A stretch of 45,664 nucleotides of DNA, from NCBI GenBank assembly GCA_003427395.1, contig BFEA01000425.1, forward strand, positions 598,461-644,124, read 5' to 3'. The notes below the pieces were generated by a model that was not told the origin of the DNA, searched no databases, and saw only the letters and a program-made list of their open reading frames with translations. The stretch's first letter is position 1; each line of letters begins with the position of its first letter. A program made the position numbers and the translations under genes. The DNA is from Chara braunii (Eukaryota > Streptophyta > Charophyceae > Charales > Characeae). Of this stretch, positions 11,707 to 21,430 are shown one piece after another.

Positions 11707-14700
11707 TTAGAAAGGACAAGAGAAGAACTGGCTGTCTGGCGTAAGTGGGAACTGAGAGGACTCCAGATCAGAGCCAGGATGACTGACCTCGAATTGAACG
11801 AACAGATATCTAAGCATTTCTTCTCAATAATAAAAGCAAACAACAGATTGAGTTCAATAGAGGGTTTGAAGGAGTTATTAGGGCAGCAGGCAACTTGCAC
11901 AGACAGTGAAGGGATGCTAGAGATCGCAAAGAATTTCTATAAGGAATTGTATCGATCTAAAACACCAACAACCACCCCTCTCAATACCCGAGCGGCCAGA
12001 TAAAAAATGCTACAATACCAAGACAGGACAATATCTGATGAGCAAACAAGCAAACAGGATAAACCATTATCCATAGAAGAGTTTCAATTAGCAGTCCAGA
12101 ACATGAACAATAACAAGACCCCTATCTTCGACGGGCTGACAAAGGAATTCTGGGAGAAATTTTGGCCCCTACTGGGATCTTACCTCATTAATTTCTACAA
12201 CGACAGCTGGGAAAAAGGGGTTATGGGCGAACTTCTCAGTACCAATGTGATCACACTTCTTTATAAGAAGGGTGGTTGAAAAAACATAAAAAACGACAGA
12301 CCTATATCCTTACTTAAACTTCCCTACAAAATACTTGTCAAGGCGCCTTCCGCATATTGGATGTGATCGACAAATGCTTCCACATAGACCAGTCGGGTTT
12401 TATACCAAGTAGGTACATCCTGGACAATGTAATGACCTTCAAGGAGGCATCCAAGAAAGTGATGGCGAAAAAAAATCAGCACAGCGATTCTTTTTTTCAA
12501 TTTTGAAAAAGCCTACGACCAAGTAAATTGGGATTTCCTCGAAGCAAGTATGGAAAGAATGGGGGTAGGTCCCAACTTCAAGAAATGGGTGTGAGTCTTG
12601 TACAACAATGTCTCTGGATGCGTCCAGATCAACGGTTTGTTGTCTGAAGGCTACCCAATCTCCAGGTCGATAAGACAAGGTGATCCGTTAGCACCGCCTA
12701 TTTTCTTATTCATTATGGAAGCCATAGCCTCTTTCCTCCGCAAAGGCCCATCTATCCAAAAACTCCCTGAAATGAATGTGGGCTCCTCACACCATGTCGT
12801 ATTTCCTACAGTTGTCATGTTCTCAGATGATTTAACGGTGTTGATATGAACCTCCAACTCATCCATGGCAGCCTTAGTCAGAGCAATGGAAGCGTTTAGA
12901 CTGGCATCAAAAATGAAGATTAATTGGGTAAAGACTATAGGGTGGTGGTTATCTGACGAACCCATCCCACAACTTCAAGGACCAAAGAATCAGATGTCCT
13001 GGGAGAAACCGGAGGAACCAACCAGATATTAGGGAATCGAAGAGACAAAGGACGGCTCCGCTCCCCAGATGGCACAAAATCTCCTAGCCGGTCAAATTAA
13101 CAAAATGGGAAAGTGGAATCAAGCATTTACATCACTACTGGGTAGGGCACTTGCCATTAACACCTCCATATTCTCAATGATGTGGTACATAGCCTCAATT
13201 TGGACTATACCAGAACAGACCATCAAAGACCTAAACAAGAAAGTCAGAGCCTACTTATGGTCAGGGAACCCTAACAAAGAGAACTACATTCCAAAGATAG
13301 CCTGACACTACATCACAAGGAAACCATCACAGGGGGGACTAGGCATTATTGACCCCAAACAAGAAACGAAAGCCCTGGAAATTAAGTGGGTCATTAAGCT
13401 ACTGACTAAACAGTCATTGTCATGGAACAAACTAGCACAAGACAACATCAGGAATCTGGCCCCAACGGAGTCCCCCACTAACATGTCCGGACCGTTCTGG
13501 GTCATGAACAAAGACTGGAATCCAAGATGAAGGTGGAGAAGAAACAGAATTCGCGCCCCCCCCTATTCTGAACCAGACACCTCCCCCCTATTGCACAGCC
13601 CTTAATACGTATCTGAAGATAGATCATGCCTGAGAAACGAAACAAACCCAGGTCCAAAGAGGAAGTGCTCAGCCAGCCTCTCTTTGGGAACCCCTGGATC
13701 AGAGATGAGGGAGACCACCTGTGGACACTCTCCGCCAGAGGCAACAGATGGCTATCGTGGATCACACAAGGGGTCTGGCGAGTAGGGGAAGAACTGGTTG
13801 GACGAAAACGAGATCAAAGTTCGACTGAAAGGCTGCCACCACAGGGATGAAAACTTGCAAAAGATTATACAGAGCATCCCTGGGGGCTGGGTTGAGCTAC
13901 TAAAGGAGGAATTCACGTAGAAAGCGGGTAAGTGGGGAATCTCAATCCAGGACACCTCCCATGAGAGGGCCTACCAATTTTCCCATCGAATCTCAGGTTC
14001 AAGTCCAAGAGATGTCTTCACATCCTTCCCGATCCTGAAGACCAAGCCAGACGAGTTGTATATCCGGAATATCAACCCAGAAAGAGTAGTGCTGAATGTG
14101 TTTATGCTCCGTAAAAAGAGAGCATTAGGACTCTGGCCAAAACAAATATTTCAAATAAGGACAGCAATTCAAGACCTCGAGTTTGACCCCTCAGAATGGG
14201 CTTGGCCCTCCGACCGAAACAGAACTACCAAAACACCAATCCCAATTTCTGATTACACAGTTAAGCTAGGATATAAAATGCTGTTAAAAACCAAGGACCC
14301 AGACCCAATCATCAAAGGAAGATGGCACAAGTTAATTGGTTCTGAGGCAGACCTGATAGCAAAAATTCCGTTGAAGAAAATATAAAATGATAAGACCCAT
14401 AAAAATCAGCAGCATGCGGTGGCTCATAATATACGTTGCTCTACCGGTCAACCAGTGGTTACATGTTAGAAGAAGAAAGAACGATCCAACCGGCACAGAT
14501 GTCTGCACAGTCTTATCAGACCAAGAACAGGAAGATTTGATACACTGCCTGATTAACTGCAAAGAAGCTACAGATTATTGGGCAAGAGCAGCAGCCCTAT
14601 GGGATAGTCTATTCTCGTCTCCCCTCCGAGAACACCCCCTTCAACTGCTCCTCTGGACTAACTTACCCTCTAATTTTGACAAGTTGGAGAAAATCTGGTT

Positions 14701-15222
14701 CGGTATGGTACGCAAGGTCACGCTCTGGCAATACAGAAAGAGAGATGCAGCAGAACTCTGGATGGCACGAAGAATCCACGGGAGAAAGTGTAGGCCACAA
14801 CCAAAGAGATGATTGAAGCAGAAATCCTGTGTCATTGGAGGAAGGTCAAACTGTGGATGCAAAACAGTCCGGAGGCAGAACAGGTGACACTTGCCAAATT
14901 CGAACGGGTCCGGTTGGTAGTCGGCAAAGTGGCATGGCTGAATGGGCAGGTTTTAAGATGGAAAGAGTGGCATAATTCGGTCAAGTTTCTCAGCGGAATA
15001 CCCAAGTACACGAGGAACCAACTCCAATCTGGTCCTAGAAGAGCGTCCAAGATACATGAGCGACAGGCGGCAGCCGATTTTTCACATGGAAAAGATCACA
15101 AAAGAGCTCAGGGGACGACAGCATGTAAAGGAATGGAAGAATTCAGTAGTTCGTCCTTGAGGAATCTTGTTTTCACAGATTCAATATGGCAGCAAAGGGT
15201 AGCAAATACTAGCAATAGCTGA

Positions 15223-15452
15223 GAGGATTCCTAGAGGGATGGCAAGTTGACAGTCAATCCTCCATATGGCTGGAGCAATCAATGTTGTTCAGGGGTCCTT
15301 CGGCCAGACGGAAGGAAGCATTGGGGTGTGAACTCTTGTACTTTACGACTTGCTGGGGGAAAGGAACCGGACTGATGCTCCCCAGAATGGATATGGAGCC
15401 AGGACCATAAGGCCCTGCTATGTTGGGGGGAGAAAAAAAAAAAAAAAAAAAA
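15223..15452 (+). other. LINE B 3' untranslated region and poly(A)
   Basis: Between the last recognisable ORF2 codons and the A-run (15433-15452) lie about 200 non-coding bases ending GTTGGGGGGAG before the A-run. This fits a LINE 3' untranslated region. No polyadenylation signal stands out. Confidence 0.6.
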
Positions 15453-15463
15453 GCGTCAGCATT
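15451..15463. repeat. Right target-site duplication of LINE B
   Basis: AAGCGTCAGCATT, partner of 8290-8302 (three mismatches). The first two A may belong to the poly(A) tail. Confidence 0.65.
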
Positions 15464-15514
15464 GCCCCGACCAGTTTCGACCCTATCGCCGGACTAGGAT
15501 CATCATCAGGGGGC
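15464..15514 (-). ncRNA. Hammerhead ribozyme, PLE copy A
   Basis: On the minus strand all three hammerhead core segments occur in order. Stem I 5' strand GCCCC (15514-15510). CTGATGA (15509-15503). One extra T (15502). Helix II GATCCTA / TAGGGTC (15501-15495 and 15485-15479: seven pairs, one G:U) with a 9-base loop. GAAA (15478-15475). A minimal helix III (A:U and C:G around a 2-base loop). Then GTC (15471-15469) as the cleavage triplet, and GGGGC (15468-15464) closing stem I. An extra base between CUGANGA and helix II is known from a natural viroid hammerhead. Very short helix III is typical of hammerheads in Penelope-like elements and plant retrozymes, which often work as dimers. The core looks intact, so cleavage after 15469 is predicted. 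Confidence 0.85.
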
Positions 15515-16164
15515 TGATGATAATTTAAAGCGCATTGCATAATGTCATGCGTATTCTCTTTAAGTAGTGGGTTGAACTAACATACTTGGCCATTAATCAA
15601 GTTTTCCGTAGCCGTACCTCCTTAGTGCCTTTGAGAAGAGGACGGGAATAGCAGAACACAGAAATAGGCGGGAAAGAGCAGAGCACAGAGATAGGAGGGG
15701 AAGGAGAAAGGAGGGAGCACGAAAAAACAGGGCTTGGGAAAAGACAGAAGAGGCAGGAATGAAAAACCAGAGAAGCAAACGCAGGCCAGTGGCTGCAGGG
15801 AGGGTGGCAAACTACAATCGGGAGGCACAGAGAAAGAAACGTGGGAGTGACGCGGGAAGAGACTTATGAGATGGGGGAAGAAGAGGAAAAGGCCTGGTGA
15901 TGTCACCTGGGAAAGTAAGGAAGGAGGAGATGGCCTGTAGCTAGTTGACAATAGGCAGTGGGTAGGGCGCTAATCAGATGGGTAGTCTGGAGATATGGTT
16001 CGTGTCGCAGTGGAAAAGACAGAAAGTTAACAGGAGATGTGTTGCAGGATACTGGACGCAGAGATGGAAAGCAACAGCCAGGGAACGAAAAAGAAAATAA
16101 AATGAAGGAAAAAGAAAACGAAAAGGAAAAGAAGACAATTCGTTCCACCGGTGCTACTTCAGGC
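15515..16164 (-). other. PLE region between RT stop and hammerhead, copy A
   Basis: About 650 bases, purine-rich on the plus strand, without a convincing gene. The same stretch is present in copy B (25122-25787) with scattered substitutions and small indels. It forms the 3' untranslated part of the PLE ahead of the ribozyme. Confidence 0.6.
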
Positions 16165-18581
16165 CTAAAACACAGCAAGCTGGCCTACCCCTTTTTTGTT
16201 TTGTATCGTACGGTAGCAAATCAAGCTGTTCCTAGGCAGCTTGTTCCCAGTACTCAATCCAAGCTCAAAAATTTCACTCCAAACGTCAAGCCCTTCTTTG
16301 TTGCCTGCCGAGATTTCCCGAAGGCCCGTGAAAAACCAGTGCCTCGGGAAACCTCTCAATCTCAACTCTCGTCTCAAAGACAGGGACGCCAAGCCCACTC
16401 CCCTGTGATCTGAGGAGCGGGCTATTATCCTGTGCAACTGGCATTTAACTGCTGCCTTTTTAAACTGTGTAGGCCCGAACGACCAAAAGTCCTTGGAGGA
16501 CTGGACACAGATGGGCTTTTCGCTCCAAACAGTTGCCTGGTTCTTGGTCGTAGCCACACATTCCACGCTGGGAGGCATAGCAGAGCACAAGATAGAACAC
16601 CCAAGAAAATCCCATTTGCCTGTCCCCCCATCAGTCCTGACCAAGGAGAGGTTTGAATCATATGTGGACTGAAACTTCTCAAGCAGCGATGCCGCTTTGC
16701 ACAACGTCTCACCGTTCAGCTTTGGCAGAAGCACAAAAATACTGACGCCATCCATCAGTCTAATTCCGGAAAAAAATATATGTTCGGTGCCTATTGACTC
16801 AAGGAACATGCACTCGTTGTACGAACAAAGCAGGCAAGTGAGTGCAGGACTTGAACTTTCCCCCATCAGGATCCCAACCGTCTGTCTAATAACCTTGACA
16901 ACAACACTGGCAAACGTGTTATTTAGATCGAATCGAACGAACTCAGTAATCAGTGAAAAATCCACAGACACCCATCCTTTTTCACCGAAACCTGCAGAGA
17001 AGCAAGCACCTTTTCCGATCTTGTTAACACGTACTCCTCTGTGTCCTTGCCCAATGGACATCTCGCAAACCCACTCAACAGCTTTGAGGATCGGTTTGTG
17101 TGCCAACTGAGTGAACATCTCTTTCACGTCAAAGCAGGCTCCTAACAGGCAGCCGTTCTTCAGTCTGGAAGCATGCTTATTCAGTGTTTGAATTCTCCCT
17201 TTGAGAAGTGAGGTGGATTTGAGATTGAAATGGGATGCTGAGGGACGATTCCAGAAGAGAAATTTGATAGCCCTGGAGACCACCTTACATACTCTAATGC
17301 TAGGCTCAGCAAACAAAGGTGAAATCGCTCGCCACCTGGATACGTCCTTATGTTTTGGAATGCCGTAGCAACAGCCAAGTGATCCTTTGGGGTTCCAGGC
17401 AGCGATCTTCATGCCCCCGATGGCAATGTACTTCTCCTGACATGTTTCTAGGATCCCGCACGTATCAGCGTGTAATACCTCCAACCCTTAATTCTCCCAA
17501 AACAACTTGCCCAAAGCCCGGAAATAGATACCTTTACAGCATACTAGCGAGTCTCCTATGTTGTGATCAATAGGGAAGATCACAAAATCTTTCAGCCGCT
17601 CCTTCCGATCAACCCAGCGAAACCAGTTTGTCTTCTCCCTCCGGAGACCGATCCGTCAGACGCTTATTGACAACGCGGTTGGGGAAGTGCAGTGATCCAG
17701 GGTAGTGCAACAGACCGGTTTCCACGATCTTTCTGATATATGAAGTAGAGGGGACGCGCTCGCAAAGTAAGCAGTTACGGGAGTTAGTCATAAAAGCAAG
17801 AATATCGGCAAACTCCGAAAAGCGACACACCACATGACCCTCTTCATTAGTTGGGAGCCCATAGGCCCTCATCAAACAAAAACATTCAGACACAGGTCCC
17901 TTCGCAACCTGCTTGTGGTTGTGAAGGTGATGTCCAGTAGTTTTTTGGCCCTGACCAGACGAACCTCACACAGGAGATGACAAAATCAGCGGCGCACGGA
18001 GGCTCACAACGCCTCTTAATCTGTTGCTTTGCCAAATCGATAATATCGCGCTTAGGTATATTATCCGAAAAAACACATTTAATCATAACAACTTTTAAAC
18101 AATTAAACACACATTTAATTTTCACGACCCTCCCCACAACACCCTTCAATATTGCCCTGGTCCTCTCGTTGTTGAAAAACTCAATGCAGTTGTACAGTCT
18201 TAACAGTGCACTGCGTTCGAACTTGTACAACAATTTTCTTGGCGCAGGGAGCTGTCGTAGAGAGAGCAGCACAATCTTCCGATGTTGCGTAGCATTATTC
18301 CACATTCGGATATGCAAGATAGTAAAAAAAAAACCTACAATAAAAAATTCCTTAGCATCTTTCAAAAATAATTTACTATCCCCTTGCTCGATAATAAACC
18401 ATCCAAATTTTTTATTTAGCCTTCCCCAACTGTCAAGGAAGAGACAGCCGCCCTTATTTCTAATAGTAGCCGAAAAAACACAGGACTGAACTGCATTACT
18501 AAGTGCCGAAAATAATGACAAAATCTCAGGTTTTCCTTTGTCACACATAGCACTTCCTGTTGCTACAGACCAACATATCAT
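16165..18581 (-). pseudogene. Penelope-like reverse transcriptase, broken
   Basis: This would be the PLE RT, related to telomerase RT. Minus-strand order: an N-terminal region (18581-17886, then 17893-17609 after a frameshift), with a basic stretch around LPAPRKLLYKFER. Then PIDHNIGD at 17575-17551, which I equate with the conserved Pro-Asp box just ahead of PLE RT palms. Then an in-frame TAA (17488-17490), and the main frame 17484-16165. That frame has motif A CFDVKEMF (about 17140-17110), motif B GILMGESSSPALTC (about 16880-16840), motif C and FLGCS. Motif C reads RLMDGVSIF, so the second catalytic Asp is Gly (GGC for GAC) and this copy is not active. The listed frame begins with TTG, so its true start lies upstream. 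No C-terminal GIY-YIG follows; the C-terminus (LRLRGFPRHWFF) is repeated at 25788-26010. Confidence 0.78.
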
Positions 18582-18715
18582 GCTGGGACTACTGCGATCA
18601 AAGCCACTGCCATAACCCGTTCATTATGCCTCGTTGAATGGCTAAGGGCCCATAGGCCGCGACCCCAGGTTTCTGGCCGTGAGGTCGAAGACTCGAAGGG
18701 CCAAAAGTGGCAAAA

Positions 18716-19631
18716 GTTGATGGAAGTCTATGGCACCAGGTTGACCATGTCGTCATGAAGACACCATGAAACGAATGGCCAAACTGAACAGATGAATCGT
18801 TTGCATCAGCAACTGTTGCGCATGTATGTATGACCCGATCAAATAGATTGGGATGAGAAGTTACCTAAGATTACTTGTGCCTATAATAACAATGTACATA
18901 TTCTTACAGGAAGAAGGCCTAATGCACTGCATAAAGGTCGGAAGCCTAGACGTCCCATTGATGCATTAACCAGGGACCAAATTCAAAGGCTACCCCCAGG
19001 AACTCGTGAATTTGCAGTTTTGTATGAAGAAGACATCAAAAAAGTCAAGGAGAACATACAAAACGTCCAGCTACAGATGACTGAGCAGGTCAATAAACAT
19101 TGCACACCTTCACAGTTTCAAGGAGGAGATTTTGTCTAGGTTAAGTCTAAAGAGTTTTCCCTAGAAGAAAATGTGTCTAAAAAATTGTTGCCTATCTATT
19201 ATGGACCCTGGGAAGTTCTCAAGGTGATTGGGGATGCAGATGGACCTTCCTACCGAATAGATATACGCCCACACCTAAGGTTTTATCCTGTTTTTCACGC
19301 GTCTAAATTATTACCGTATGTAGAGGGAGATAACTTTCCTAACATGCCATCTATGTTCCCGCCCTCCCTGAATGGACGATATGAAGTCAAAAAGATTATG
19401 GAACATGGTTACTTCTCTACAGGTGGCAGAGAAAGACCACAGAAGCAGTACAAGGTACAATTCAAGTCTCAACCTCCGTCTAAGGCTAAATGGTTCAGTA
19501 CGAAAGAATTGTTACCTCCTGCTGTTGATATTGTTGTTGCATATGAACGCGGGAGATCAATGTGTTTCTGTGATGAAACTCAAAAATTTGGCCGGCAGGA
19601 ATGCAATAACTCATTCATTATGCCTCGTTGA
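18716..19631 (+). pseudogene. Gypsy integrase C-terminal part plus chromodomain-like tail
   Basis: Integrase joins element DNA to the host; chromodomain-type tails guide it to chromatin. The frame begins inside the catalytic core, with YGTRLTMSS and HHETNGQTEQMNR, which contains the catalytic Glu of the D,D,E triad; the two Asp lie in the deleted part. Next come DWDEKLP and AYNN, a GDFV-stop-VKSKEF motif where TAG (19137-19139) replaces the usual Trp, LLPIYYGPWEVL, YPVFHASKLLPY, and then a chromodomain-like stretch (YEVKKIMEHGYF, QYKVQFK, WFSTKEL). The longest open part is 19173-19631. Earlier stops and the missing N-terminus make it a pseudogene. Confidence 0.85.
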
Positions 19632-19830
19632 ATGACTAAGGGCCCACAAGCCGCGACCTGCAATAACTCATTCATTATGCCTCNTGCAATAACTCATTCA
19701 TTATGCCTCGTTGAATGACTAAGGGCCCACAAGCCGCGACCTGCAATAACTCATTCATTATGCCTCATTGAATGACTAAGGGCCCACAAGCCGCGACCCC
19801 GGTTTCTAGCCGTGAGGTCGAATGGGCAAA
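19602..19830. repeat. 57-bp tandem copies of the LTR start, with one N
   Basis: Copies start at 19602, 19659, 19685 and 19742, each opening TGCAATAACTCATTCATTAT and ending CCGCGACC. The second copy is cut after 25 bases at a single N (19684), and the third begins right after it. A single related copy is at 18608-18692. The last copy runs on into unique LTR sequence. The pattern suggests slippage or an assembly join at the N. Confidence 0.8.
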
Positions 19831-20109
19831 AGACCCCTCCGGGCCTAAGTGCCCAACAGTTGACTTCAGTCAACTGCCTGAGGCCCAACAGTCAAAGTCA
19901 ATACGGACCCATCCCAGGACGCCTGTCAGACACACTCACTTGTTTGTATACAGGTACTACAACAGCATCAGGACCAAGTGGAAGCCTACAACTATACGCA
20001 ATCGAGGCCCTCGGCGGCGAGTAAATCTGAGTCACCGTGAGTGGGAGACCTGAGGCCGGTCAGCCTCGTCAAACATTACATAAGGCTTGGTCTCCAGGGA
20101 GTCAACATT

Positions 20110-20400
20110 CAGTCTGGCTATGTTGCCTTGACACTGGCTTGACGCTAGTTGGACACTGGCTTGACGTTGGCTGGCTTGACACTGGTTGTGCGCTGGCACT
20201 GTGGGCAACGACGTGGGACTGAGGGAGCATGCTGGCGCCTTCTCTGCTGAGCGCCAGCCATTGCTGATGTGGCGCATGCCACCTGTCTCCATTGCTGATG
20301 TCGTGCATGCCACCTGTCTTTATTACTGATGTGGCACATGCCACTTATCTTCATCGCTGAGGTGGCATTGGCCACGCTGTCTACATTGGTGATTGGACGC
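20110..20400. repeat. Short tandem repeats in the LTR-like region
   Basis: Two small arrays: GACACTGGCTTGACG-type repeats at about 20130-20190, then about four copies of a roughly 36-base unit around GCTGATGTGGCNCATGCCACC at 20255-20400. No gene is supported here; the overlapping open frames only reflect the repeats. Confidence 0.6.
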
Positions 20401-20850
20401 GACAAGAACGGAGATCAGGATTTGTGGATGATGAGGATCAGGATACTTACCTGAAGTTGATGTCGATACTATGCGTTGTTGATTATCTCCAACGTCTTCA
20501 CTAGAGAACTGTGCCACGTGGCACTTCAATGTGATCAGGATTTGTCAGGCTCGTTACTAGATACTGTTCTGCTGACGTGGAGGTGCGGGGAAGCCCGGAG
20601 AAGGAGTGGGGAATGTTAGGCTACTCTCTGTGTGGTCATTGATGATTACTTTCTCTTCGACTTTCTACTCTGTCCATTCCCCCTCCACTATCTTCGTCTA
20701 CTGGAAACGAGACAGTGTATCAGAGATCACATTCATGATTATTGGGGACATTGTTCAGAATTGAGCTACTTTGTATTTCAACATCTGGTGAGTATCTTAC
20801 CTACTGGGTTCATTACAGCACGATCTCCAAGCCTCCTTCTCAGATAAGCT

Positions 20851-21430
20851 CTACACTCCCTTTTTCCTTTCCTTCGTGACTTGCTTCGTCTGGATTTTCT
20901 CTGTGTGTTCAGAATGAGCCCCCTCTAGCAATACACAATGCTTCAACAACCCATAGCTCATCCTGAGAAACCGAGACCAGTGGAATGGCAACATAGTTCT
21001 CCCATACTTTCGATGCCAACCACTTCCTAAGCTTGTGGTTCCGTCTATCCGACATGTGATTCCCCGACAGGGTGCGCTCATCCAATCTCTCATAAATGCT
21101 TCTGCTAGTCGAACCAATATATGTTGCCTTTAACCAGCGCGAGATCATAACATAGATGCAGCAACCGTTACCTTCACAAATATCGTAGCCCTTGTAAACA
21201 GAGTCAAGCCAATGCCCAATAAATTTCTCTCCCAATGCGATCTGTCCGGACACAATCAACAGCAGTACAAACAATCCCATGTGTTGTTCCAATGCCTTCT
21301 TCTTCTCTCCCTGCAGTTCCTCCCTCATCCTTACCTCACGGAGTCTACAGACCTGATCCCATAACCAGTTTGGTTGTAGGTAGGACTCAAGAAGGATTCT
21401 CTTTTTAAGTCTCCTCTGCTGCTGCGCTTA
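20851..21430 (-). pseudogene. GIY-YIG endonuclease domain of the PLE
   Basis: GIY-YIG domains nick DNA; in Penelope-like elements they supply the endonuclease for retrotransposition. The minus-strand frame 21328-20909 has the two strands of the fold, CCIYVMISRW and ATYIGSTSRSIYERLDER, then a basic region (SDRRNHKLRKW) and a C-terminal Glu in ELWVVEALCIARGG, the expected place of the metal-binding Glu. The Arg in RSIYERL is kept; the position where relatives usually have His after ERLDE is Arg. A hydrophobic stretch (GLFVLLLIVSG) precedes the domain. The frame is out of phase with the upstream coiled-coil part and shifts again near 20915. It lies upstream of the RT on the same strand, so the nuclease would be N-terminal, as in the Naiad/Chlamys type of PLE. 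Confidence 0.72.

Larger units (their letters stand above)
10102..15222 (+). pseudogene. LINE B ORF2: AP endonuclease, reverse transcriptase, C-terminal zinc region
   Basis: The plus-strand pieces give the full LINE ORF2 order. Endonuclease 10102-10940: WNVNGLG, EETHLT (family QETHL), GGDWNATLD, FSRIDDFL (family RIDYFL), LDHKPIEL. Connector to 12003, split by the MITE. RT 12007-12850: KTPIFDGLTKEF, motif A FFNFEKAYD, motif B RQGDPLAPPIFLF, motif C MFSDDL. Thumb about 13069-13500 with WSGNPNKE and QGGLGI. C-terminal region 14056-15222 with a zf-RVT-like Cys/His cluster around 14500-14570 (EDLIHCLINC). The first catalytic Asp of motif A is Asn (codon 12499-12501). Stops include 12277-12279, 12592-12594 and 13303-13305. 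Confidence 0.86.
8303..15452 (+). mobile_element. LINE B: 5'-truncated non-LTR retrotransposon inserted in the PLE
   Basis: This is a plus-strand LINE of the same lineage as LINE A. It begins abruptly inside ORF1, a few codons before the conserved KPDIFPPTDSRW motif, and ends in a run of about 20 A (15433-15452). Imperfect 13-bp target duplications flank it. 5' truncation, poly(A) tail and target duplication are the hallmarks of target-primed reverse transcription. It lies directly against the hammerhead of PLE copy A, so it arrived after the PLE. Many stops and frameshifts, plus a MITE at 11253-11706, show that it is old and inactive. Confidence 0.88.
18608..20855 (+). mobile_element. Ty3/gypsy LTR-retrotransposon remnant
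   Basis: A deleted element on the plus strand. A left LTR start (TGCCATAACC, 18608 to about 18692) is followed directly by a partial integrase and chromodomain-like tail (18716-19631), then by LTR-start sequence again (TGCAATAACT, from 19602) leading into long-terminal-repeat-like DNA. Gag, protease, RT and RNase H are gone, lost in a deletion between the left LTR and the integrase. The right limit near 20855 (CTCTACA) is a guess; I found no convincing target duplication. It sits between the GIY-YIG and RT parts of the PLE. Confidence 0.7.

Noticed and set aside
20613-20855. Solo LTR TGTTAGG...CTCTACA
   Set aside because: The edges look LTR-like, but I found no target duplication and the left edge lies inside the larger gypsy LTR-like region.
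20909-21328. GIY-YIG as an intron homing or excision-repair nuclease
   Set aside because: It has no group I intron context and no UvrC/SLX1 partner domains. Strand, order and neighbouring RT fit a Penelope-like element better.
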